This document shows, piece by piece, positions 29,465 to 37,400 of a stretch of DNA of 64,000 bases. The stretch is taken from contig NZ_PUIA01000068.1 in the NCBI RefSeq assembly GCF_002967715.1, positions 62,001 to 126,000 on the forward strand. The letters are read 5' to 3'. This stretch comes from Blastopirellula marina. GTDB taxonomy: Bacteria; Planctomycetota; Planctomycetia; Pirellulales; Pirellulaceae. Within the stretch, counting starts at the first letter, position 1, and the number at the start of each line of letters is the position of its first letter. The notes beneath the pieces are model-generated. The model had not been told where the DNA came from. It saw only the letters and a program-made list of their open reading frames with translations, and ran no database searches. Both the position numbers and the translations under genes were made by a program.

Positions 29465-30343
29465 ATGCGACAGAATTGGACGGATCAGCAGTACCGAGAT
29501 GAAGAAAGTCGTCGACGTTTCCTGAAAGAAATTACCGCCCTGACCGGCTGGACGGTCGTTACAGGAGCAACCGCTTTTCAAGGGCCGGTAGAAGCCATCG
29601 CTGGCGATAAAGCGAATGCAGACAAGGGGTTTGGCGGAATAAAGGGTCGCATACTTCTGGACGGAGAAGTGCCGGAACGAAAGGAAGTCGATCTCTCAGC
29701 CGCCCCCCTGAACGGAGAAGACCTGAAATGGTTTCGATCGATGGGGCCGATCCTCAACGAGGACTGGGTCGTCGATCCTAAAACACATGCAGTCCGATGG
29801 GTTTACGTTTGGCTCATCCCGGAAGATAAGAAGGGAAGTCTATCGCCGCACGAGTCACTTGCTGCATTAAATAGCCAGGAAAAGGTAGTCCCGATCGATC
29901 AGGAGCCAACCGGCTACGTCCCGCACGCTGTGGCGATCCGTGAAGGTCAAAGCATCCTCATGCGGAACCAGGGGCCAGTGGCTCATGTCTTTAACCTACA
30001 AGGCTTTAGCAATCCCAGTAAGAACGTTGCGATGCCTCCCGGAACTGAAATTCCGGTCGCTGGCCTGGTTGCCGAACGAGCTGCGATCAAAATCAGCTGC
30101 CCACCCCACCCTTGGGAGCGAATGTCACTACGCGTGTTCGATAATCCCTATTTCGCCGTCACCAATGCGGAAGGGGAATTTGAGTTTAAGATGGTCCCGT
30201 CCGGCCCCTGTCGCCTGATCGTATGGCACGAGACATTAGGGTTTCACGGTGGACGAGAAGGACGATACGGATCACTCGTAAATGTGGAAGGAGCTGCGGT
30301 GACGGATCTCGGGGAAATCAAAATCAAGACGCAAACCGCTTGA
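29465..30343 (+). CDS. Cupredoxin-like protein with twin-arginine signal
   Basis: A 292-residue protein related to methylamine-utilisation/plastocyanin-like proteins of planctomycetes. The N terminus ESRRRFLKE with a following hydrophobic stretch looks like a Tat signal. Type-1-copper-like ligands are visible: His in GPVAHVFNL, then Cys, His and Met in CPPHPWERM. A carboxypeptidase-regulatory-like beta domain (FAVTNAEGEFEFKMVPSGP) follows. The ATG at 29465 has AAGGAG 11 nt upstream, better than the in-frame GTG 12 codons earlier. Divergent from the cytochrome c/bd-like genes, so it may be the periplasmic electron partner; that is inference. Confidence 0.75.
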   Translation: MRQNWTDQQYRDEESRRRFLKEITALTGWTVVTGATAFQGPVEAIAGDKANADKGFGGIKGRILLDGEVPERKEVDLSAAPLNGEDLKWFRSMGPILNEDWVVDPKTHAVRWVYVWLIPEDKKGSLSPHESLAALNSQEKVVPIDQEPTGYVPHAVAIREGQSILMRNQGPVAHVFNLQGFSNPSKNVAMPPGTEIPVAGLVAERAAIKISCPPHPWERMSLRVFDNPYFAVTNAEGEFEFKMVPSGPCRLIVWHETLGFHGGREGRYGSLVNVEGAAVTDLGEIKIKTQTA

Positions 30344-30554
30344 GAGATTGAGTTTATTGCACCTCCAGTTTTCAGCTACTGAGTTGCGATGCTCTCTTGA
30401 GAACTTAGAAACAAGGCCTCACTTTTCCATAAATTGTGAATTAACAGCAACTTAGAGTGTTGTTTCGACGGCAGTAATGCCGTAAATTTCAAATGTGGAG
30501 AGTGAGCCGAGAGACTTTGGGACGTCACTGCTTGTCCTGGCAGAATGACACTTT

Positions 30555-31220
30555 ATGTCGAATCGGCAGCGTAAAATTCGCCTGATCCAGCTGGCACAAA
30601 AGCTTGTAAGCTATTGTGTCATATTGGGGATTGCGCTTTCGTCGATTCCTCTTCCCTATCTCGTATCGCCGAAATTCTTCAAGGATCTCTCAGTTCCTTT
30701 TATCTGCCAGGATCATGCGTGCGGGTGTTGCTCCGCATCGCAGTGCTGGAGCAATTGTCGCTGTTTTTCACATGGACAGCGAATTGCCTGGGCTCACGCA
30801 CATGGTGTAGAAGTTCCAGCAACCCATCGAAGTACTGGCCATAACGCTAAGCAACAGAAGGGTTTACTGCATGAGCCAGATTGCGGAGCCCAATCGAGTC
30901 TTGCCAAGGTGCGTCGCAAGAATCTTACGCGGAGTACCGTTCTCAACGATGAGTTCTGTGGGCACCGACCAGCTCCTGAAAAGACCGTGGCAGAGCCACC
31001 CCCCAGCAAGGAGCACGTAGCTATTTCTTCGCCTCTTTTCCGCTGTCACAGCGGTAAGAGCTACTTTCTGGGTGGTATCCCTTGGTGCATTTTAGGCGAA
31101 GAAACGAACAAAAACGGTCCTGCCAAGGGTGGATTCGCCTCTATTGTGGTCCCGTCAATGAGTTCCATTGACGACTCTCCTCCAATCCCCCCACCCAAGC
31201 TCCGCATGGCGACTGCCTAA
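30555..31220 (+). CDS. Cys-rich membrane-anchored hypothetical protein (CGC...QCW motif)
   Basis: A 221-residue protein with one N-terminal helix (about 17-35) and a dense cysteine motif at residues 51-70: C-x4-C-x-C-C-x4-C-W-x2-C-x-C-F, followed by SHGQRIAWAHAHGVEVP. I recognise this as a recurring motif in small planctomycete/verrucomicrobial proteins of unknown function; seven Cys in 20 residues suggests metal binding or redox chemistry on the periplasmic side. The rest is low in predicted structure with scattered His and Cys. No strong ribosome site is visible before the ATG. The next gene, 500 bp downstream, encodes an outer-membrane channel that also starts with a Cys/His cluster. Confidence 0.6.
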   Translation: MSNRQRKIRLIQLAQKLVSYCVILGIALSSIPLPYLVSPKFFKDLSVPFICQDHACGCCSASQCWSNCRCFSHGQRIAWAHAHGVEVPATHRSTGHNAKQQKGLLHEPDCGAQSSLAKVRRKNLTRSTVLNDEFCGHRPAPEKTVAEPPPSKEHVAISSPLFRCHSGKSYFLGGIPWCILGEETNKNGPAKGGFASIVVPSMSSIDDSPPIPPPKLRMATA

Positions 31221-31303
31221 CGATCAGTCGCTTCTCCTTCAATCAGAAGAGCGCCCGAGGTATGCGCCTTGCCTTTCCGGCCGCGCAATCTCTGGGATAT
31301 CGC

Positions 31304-31399
31304 GCGGCTCGTGGTGGCACGTTCGCGTGAAATGGTGAGGCTCACTCTCCACAAAGTGACTCTATGTCATTTCATTGTGAGCGTGCCACCATGAGCCGC
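31304..31399. repeat. Long imperfect inverted repeat (96 bp)
   Basis: The arms CGGCTCGTGGTGGCACG (31305-31321) and CGTGCCACCATGAGCCG (31382-31398) pair at 16 of 17 positions, and partial pairing continues inward (GTGAAATGG against TCATTTCAT). This makes a long stem-loop between the Cys-rich gene and the channel gene. It could be a small non-autonomous element, a terminator for the upstream gene without a T tract, or a structured leader. Confidence 0.6.
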
Positions 31400-31413
31400 C
31401 TTACAACACAATT

Positions 31414-31468
31414 CATATACTTACATCTCAAGTATATATGTCATTATATTTTCATGCGCATATACTTG
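31414..31468. promoter_or_regulatory. Operator-like repeats upstream of the channel gene
   Basis: CAAGTATAT (31429-31437) and ATATACTTG (31460-31468) are perfect inverted arms, and CATATACTT occurs twice as a direct repeat (31414 and 31459). The AT-rich cluster lies 250 bp before the channel gene start. It looks like a binding site for a dimeric regulator; no consensus is recognised. Confidence 0.4.
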
Positions 31469-31721
31469 TTGATTTGGCTGTATCTATTACGTTGAAATCC
31501 GGCAGAAGCCGACCGTCAGACTCAAGGCCGACATGACCCACACCCGATCTTGTAAATATGGGCATCAAAGGCAATTTGCCGAAGAAGTGGCTAAAAGTGG
31601 TTCTCGCGGCAAGGATATCCGCGACAGAGCCAAACGGTTGACGGCAAAACGGCTTTATTCCTCACTCTGACCCCAGCGAGGTGGGCCTGCAACGGATCAT
31701 TCAGGAAAGGACTCTCCCATA

Positions 31722-32819
31722 ATGCGACAATTAACTTCTCGGTACCTGGCAACGATTGCTCTGTGCCTGGTGCCTGCTCTAGCCACCGCTCATCCGATCG
31801 CCGCTGATTCCGGTGAACAGCTTTACTCACCGATGGAGCCATTTGCCGCATGCTGCTGCGATGCTCAGGGGCATTCATTGAAAGAAGGCCGCCCCGATAG
31901 CCATGCCCCAGCGGGCCTGATGGGAGATCACGTCCACCATCAGGGCGAGGTCATGATCGAGTACAAGTTCCAGAAAATGTTCATGGATGGCAATCGCTAT
32001 GGGACCCAACAGGTCAGCGATGTGGCCGCTCTCGACGTGACCGGCATCCCCTTTATGGCCACACCGACCCGTATGGACATGAATATGCAAATGCTCCACG
32101 TCATGTACGGGGCAACCGATAACGTGACACTGTACCTGATGCCGATGTGGATGGAATTGACCATGGACCATATGCGGCGTAACGGGACGACCTTCACCAC
32201 CTACAACGAGGGCTTCTCGGATCTTCGATTTGGCGCGCTCTTTTTGCTTTATGACACGGAAAGCACCGACTGGATTTTCAATTTCGGCATGAGTGCCCCT
32301 ACCGGCAACATTCACGGCACGACAACGGCTGCCAGTCCCATGGGAGCTGAAACGCAGATGCCGTATCCGATGCAACTTGGGAGTGGAACCTTCAACTTCC
32401 GCCCAGGCATTACCTACAAAAAATATTGGGACATGGCCAGCACCGGTGTCCAGCTACAAACGAACCTTCCCGTGGGCGAAAACTATCGCGACTACACGGT
32501 CGGAAACGAATATCAGCTCAACTGGTGGTTCGCTAGGCGAGTTGGCGAACAAATGTCGTTTAGTTTCCGCACCGAGGGTCTTTGGCGGGAAAACTACGGC
32601 GGCCCTGGTGACCCCCAACTCAATCCCAACATGATCAGTACAGCCCGCACCGACATGCGAGGTGGCTTCTGGTTCAATCTAGGCATTGGCGGCATCTACC
32701 AGTTCTGCGACGGAAGCCGTCTGAATGTAGAGTTGGTTCGTCCCGTCTATCAGGACCTGGACGGTGTGCAGTTGGAAACCGACTTCCAGATGTTCGCCAG
32801 TTGGTCGAAAGCTTGGTAA
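31722..32819 (+). CDS. Outer-membrane channel, phenol meta-pathway (MetA-type) transporter family
   Basis: A 365-residue exported beta-barrel-like protein: signal peptide ending at ATA-HPIA, then a Cys/His cluster (CCCDAQGH, residues 44-51; HVHHQGE, 70-76) and repeated amphipathic strands ending in an aromatic-rich C terminus (FASWSKAW), typical for outer-membrane barrels. The stretch FMATPTRMDMNMQMLHVMYG is very Met-rich. Family resemblance is to the 'meta-pathway of phenol degradation' putative transporters. The Met/His/Cys content suggests copper or another soft metal as ligand rather than an aromatic. The ATG has GGAAAGGA upstream. A strong terminator follows. Confidence 0.65.
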   Translation: MRQLTSRYLATIALCLVPALATAHPIAADSGEQLYSPMEPFAACCCDAQGHSLKEGRPDSHAPAGLMGDHVHHQGEVMIEYKFQKMFMDGNRYGTQQVSDVAALDVTGIPFMATPTRMDMNMQMLHVMYGATDNVTLYLMPMWMELTMDHMRRNGTTFTTYNEGFSDLRFGALFLLYDTESTDWIFNFGMSAPTGNIHGTTTAASPMGAETQMPYPMQLGSGTFNFRPGITYKKYWDMASTGVQLQTNLPVGENYRDYTVGNEYQLNWWFARRVGEQMSFSFRTEGLWRENYGGPGDPQLNPNMISTARTDMRGGFWFNLGIGGIYQFCDGSRLNVELVRPVYQDLDGVQLETDFQMFASWSKAW

Positions 32820-32838
32820 GGCACACACTCTCTCCCAT

Positions 32839-32880
32839 AAGGCGGTCCCGGTCTTTGTTGATCGAGATCGCCTTTTTTTT
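32839..32880 (+). terminator. Rho-independent terminator
   Basis: AAGGCGGTCCCGGTC pairs with GATCGAGATCGCCTT (14 of 15 positions counting two G-U pairs) around a TTTGTT loop, followed by eight T. It lies 20 bp after the channel gene stop. Confidence 0.85.
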
Positions 32881-33019
32881 GAGGCCCAAACGATCAAACG
32901 TTAAGGTCCGTTCAAATTGAGAGCAAGTATTCATCAAATTGACTTAACCCAGGCCGAACCATCCTTGGGTAGGCAACTGCTACCGATAACACGAGGCGAA
33001 CTGATGCAGCTGATACACG

Positions 33020-33056
33020 GTTCGCGTCTATCTCACTCTACCGAACCCAACACCCT
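33020..33056 (+). repeat. Dispersed 37-bp repeat, copy A
   Basis: Starts GTTCGCGTCTATCTCACTCT and ends CCCAACACCCT. It differs at 2 of 37 positions from copy C (50349-50385) and is more diverged from copy B (42475-42511). All three are in the same orientation and in intergenic or decayed DNA. Confidence 0.75.
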
Positions 33057-33096
33057 CGTCCATTTGGTAGTTCACACTCCGTCGACGCGACCCGAT

Positions 33097-33399
33097 CTAT
33101 TGGGTTACCGCCTTGACCGGCCAAGGATCGGCTTCCACGGCATCGAGATCTGCTTGGGCTAGTTCGCCGTTTATGGTCTTCACCGAAGGCATCTCTCGCA
33201 AGATCTTCGGGTTTCGTCGAATGATCACCTCCGAGTTGGTAATCGTCTTGAGCGGGACGAACTTGAGATTCGAGAGGTCGACAGTTGGGCATCCGCCGTT
33301 GATCCGTAGCGGCTTGAGCTTTTTGAAGGCTCGAAGCGGGCTGACATCTTCGTCGTATCCGGCCCTGGAGAAGTTTGGCCTGAAGTCGCTGCTCGAATG
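33097..33399 (-). pseudogene. C-terminal remnant of a leucine-rich-repeat/kinase-type protein
   Basis: An open frame of 100 codons without any start: a stop lies directly before it. It reads VSPLRAFKKLKPLRINGG ... VDLSNLKFVPLKTITNSE ... REMPSVKTINGELAQADLD, the typical end of planctomycete LRR-containing kinase or sulfatase-modifying proteins (usually ...IRSIKTLETINGKPA...). The rest of the gene is gone. It lies beside a second truncated gene and an IS3 remnant, so this is a decay zone. Confidence 0.6.
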
Positions 33400-33427
33400 T
33401 TAGCTCTTTTGCCTGGTTAAAGAACGC

Positions 33428-34177
33428 CTACTGCTCTGACGCTGGGACGACCTTCATCCATCTTGCTCCGACGATCTTGCCGTGATGTCCGTTGCCGGAT
33501 GAATCGCTCAGGACACTGCCTTGGCCTTCATCAAAGCGATAGAGGGCGATCGTGTGTTCATCCGGGACAAGCTCCGCCGGCGTGTGGTTCTGGTCGTACC
33601 GGGCAATATCCGAGAAGCGGACTCGGTGAATGATTCCCCGGAATGGAAAATCAATGGCTGTGCCATCCACCGGGCTCGCACCGAGTACGAAATTTAAATC
33701 GTTGAATGTATAAGTACCAGAAAGCTCTATTTCACCCGATTTTTTGCCGTTGACGAACAGCGAAAAGCCATCGTTATCAACAACCATCGTGAGGCGAACG
33801 ACCGACGGTATCAACGGAAGCTCAGTCACTTCTGTCCTCAGATAACCTGCCGAGGCTGTTTGTGCTTGAGCTCCGATCAGGGAGTAGACCGCTGATCTCG
33901 ATTTGTCACTTCCGACTCGAGTAGTCGTAATTCCCAGCCCACTATATTGAGTCGTCGAAACGACGGCACCAGACCTGCTCTCGTCAGTCACCTCGACATC
34001 CACTTCGATCGTGAGTGGGTGCTCTCCTTGGTATCCAAACGGCAATCGGACAAAGTCATCGACGCCGTCGAATGACAACGCATATTCGCCGTTCTCAGCG
34101 GAGGGGGGATTCAACAACGATTGAATCGTTTCAGCCGGGCTGGCGGTCCATGACCTGCCCCCTTCAACCGCGTCCAT
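33428..34177 (-). pseudogene. LamG domain protein, probably the 3' part of a truncated gene
   Basis: A 249-residue frame that is mostly a LamG/concanavalin-like domain (YALSFDGVDDFVRLP ... FSLFVNGKKSG ... HTIALYRFDEGQG). Such domains normally form the C terminus of much larger planctomycete proteins (kinases, sulfatase-type or DUF1553 proteins). The frame is open only to a stop at 34202, there is no ribosome site or signal peptide, and the break is 25 bp from an IS3 transposase remnant. I take it as a fragment, though a short intact protein cannot be ruled out. Confidence 0.55.
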
Positions 34178-34228
34178 TCGGTAAATTAGTATCTGCCGAA
34201 TTCATGCCTATTTGAAGGGAGATTTCTT

Positions 34229-34387
34229 ATGCCTAAAAGAAGATTCACGCCAGAGCAGATCATCCAGCACCTCCGTTTCGCGAAGAGGCTGGATGATCTG
34301 CTCGCATGTGTTAAAGATTCATGCGGGCAAGGTGCAGGAGTCCATCAATTCACCCGCTTACGCTTTACCCCCTTCGTTCTCGGCTGA
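34229..34387 (+). mobile_element. Remnant of an IS3-family transposase orfA
   Basis: ATG with AAGGGAG upstream, then MPKRRFTPEQIIQHLR, the standard start of IS3-group OrfA (helix-turn-helix protein). Homology stops after 16 residues; the frame then runs through unrelated sequence to a TGA. A perfect 16-bp inverted repeat, GAGCAGATCATCCAGC (34253-34268) and its complement (34288-34303), starts inside the orfA segment and is separated by a 19-bp near-palindromic spacer. The insertion sequence has been cut down to its first ~60 bp. Confidence 0.7.
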
Positions 34388-34422
34388 TTGATCGTCTCTG
34401 TTCAAACAATTGGCCTGGCCGA

Positions 34423-37400
34423 TCAAGGACGATTCCCCACGAAAACCAGCGACTCGACGACGTGGCGGATAGCCACCGGTACTTGGTCGGGGGCGGAAAG
34501 TATGGGTGCGTGTGCTTCCAATTGAACAACCTGTCCTTGCCGTTTCACTGCAATTGCGTATCGCAGGAAGCGTTGGGGGCCTTCCGACGGAACCGAAATA
34601 AAGGCGAACTCGGCGTCTCCGGTTTTCCAGCGGCCTGACTTGGCTTCTGGATGGACCATCTGGTGGCGTCGAATAAATTCGTCCAGCGGCACACGATCGG
34701 CCGGCAAGGGTGGGTCGGCTAGGCAATGCAACGTGTAATTGCCGTTAAACGACACAATCGTGGCAACGCCGTTGGCCATCACGACTGGCGGCTTCCACGA
34801 GATCGGAATCCGCAGCTGGAAGCCTTCTTTGGCGTGCGAATAGGTTTGGTACAAGGAATCACCCTGTGGGTTGTGTCCCAGGGCGATTGTAGCACGGAGA
34901 CGCTGCATGCCGCGGACGAAGATTACTTCGACCCGTTCGCCAGGCTGGCAACTCAAGAAGGAAGCCTCGAAGTCTTCGTAGGTCAATACCTCGACTCCAC
35001 GAAACTGAACGATGTGGTCCCCGATGCGCAACCCCGCCCGCTGTGCCGGTCCTCCTGCATGTACGACGGTGACCACCGCCCCGGTCGGCGATTCAACATT
35101 CAGTCGATGGGCTTCTGGCGTTCCAGCAGATGTAGCACGCAAGCCGATCAATGGAACAGCTCGAGGGGCGGGCGGGCCTACCGGGATCGGCGGTGCGGGT
35201 TGCTGCGGAGGTTGCACATCAGTAGGCGGGTTCGGTGCAGTCATGCCAGGGGCGGACGGGGGCAAGGAATCGCTCCCGGTTCCGACCGCATTCGGTTCAA
35301 TAACCGCCGACATCAGTTGACCAGTGCGTTGAAACTTGACGAGCACTTCCTTACCGCCCGGATGGGCTTTCAGCCAGGACAGCAGGTCGCTGCTCTGAGT
35401 GACCCGGGCGTCATCGATGCGGAAGATCACGTCACCTGGCTTTAGCCCTGCCACCTCCGCCGGTCCATTTTGCAGAACGACGCTTACGACCGCTCCTCCG
35501 GCCGAGGAGACACCCAGGTCGCGGGCAATCTGCGAGTTGACCTCGGTGACCGTCAGGCCCAAACGGCTCGACTCGATCGACTTTCCAGAATTCGTAATTG
35601 GGGGAGAAACGGAGATGCCCATTGTATCTTCCGAGGACTCTCGGAATGCGACCAGCGGATTCTCCAGGTATGCAATTGTCGGCTGTTCCTGGCCACCGGT
35701 CAGCCAAAGTTGGCCAGTCGGGGCAAATTTAATGCGCTCGAGATGGGTAAGTCCGCTGAGTATGCCCAACTCTTGCGATCCCAAAATGGCCGTAAAGTGT
35801 CCTTCCGAATCGAGCGCGTACAACCCCCGCGGAAACGTTCCACCGGAACTGAAGGCGATGCTCTTAAGCCACCTTCCCTTTCCCGTCTCGAAGAGGACCT
35901 CGCTGCGGCTTTCGCGAATGGCCAGGATAGTACTCCCCAATTCGGCCGTGGGAGGCATCGACTTTTGGTCGAGTACAAACAGCGTTTGCGACTCTGCGTC
36001 CCATGCCATCTCCATAGGAACGATCGGTGGAGGACCATCCTGGATCAGCGGGACCGGTTCGTCCTTGTTAGATGCAACCCGAAACACGTTGCGGCGATTT
36101 GTGTCGGTTAGCAGCCAGCCAAATTCTTCGATCCAGCAAAGATCCGTGATGTCGCCGAAGTTGACTTTCTCGTTCCAAAGTTGCGGCTCTTCGTTATCAG
36201 ACGCTGGATAGACACCCCCGAACAAATTTCCACCTTCCGGCCAGAAGTCGACCGACACCATCAGCATTCCATTGGGATCGAACATGCCTGCCTTGCGGTT
36301 GAGCCCCGCCAGGACTGGGGCCTCCAGCACCAGCGAGCTGGGACCGGAAGGGGCAACCTGCACGAGTTTGGACCGGTCTCGGGTAGCCGAAAATACGTAT
36401 GCATTACCCTGTGAATCAGTGAATAAACCACCAATCGGGAACGGGGATCGCCACTGACGCACGGCAATATCCTGCGGTGCCTTAATCGGCTTGGCTTCTT
36501 CCGTTTCGATGAAGACATCGGGGGAATCTGGAACGAATTCTGGGGCGGCGGTTGCACTTAAGCCATCGCAAATCCGCTCGATTCGGACGGTCGCATGAAG
36601 TTCGGTCGACACGGTTGCCTGCGCGTTATTCCCGATAAAGGCATAGAGATAAACTGGCTGGTCAAATGCTTGCTCGTAGCTACCGACAGGTTCCCATTGT
36701 CCCTCACGCCACAAGCTGGTCTCGATCGCCGGGCCGCGGCGAATCAGGCGGAGCCAGCCTTGATCGGGAAATGGATCCACTGCGCGTTCGCGAAAATTAT
36801 TCCATCCCCTGTTTACCATCAAGTCGGAACGGACCATCGGGCCGACTTTCCCATCGTTACGGAAAAAGCCGACGTATGCCTGATTCGACTGGTCCATCGC
36901 GTCGAGACCGATCGAAAACGCCCGCGCCTGGCCGGGCTGATGATTCCATGTTCCGATGTCGTAACACACAACCACCTCGGTGTTCCCTACCAGCGGTTGG
37001 CGATAGTACGCTAACGCCTCACCCAATTCGGAACCATCGAGCGAAAGGGCCACCTCGTCCTCCTTCGGTTCGATGGTTCCCGAATAGGCGACGGGAAGCC
37101 ACGGCGAGACGCCCGGTACACTGCCCGAGCGAAGTTCCAACCGGTGGAGTTTGCAGACCAGCGGCTCGTTGACCAGGCCGTCGTTGGCAACCCGCTTCAG
37201 CGTCAGTCCCGCCCAAACCATGGGATGGGTGTCGAACACCTCGCGTCCAGCAAGGTTCCAGTGTCGGCCATCCTCGCTCCATGAGGTTTGCCAGACGTTC
37301 CCCTCGCGAGTCAGTCGCATGAATATGCGGCCGTTATCCGGGGCCTTCGCTGACTTATCCAACGTGCGCCCAAACAATGGAAGCCGCTTGTCATTGTTCG

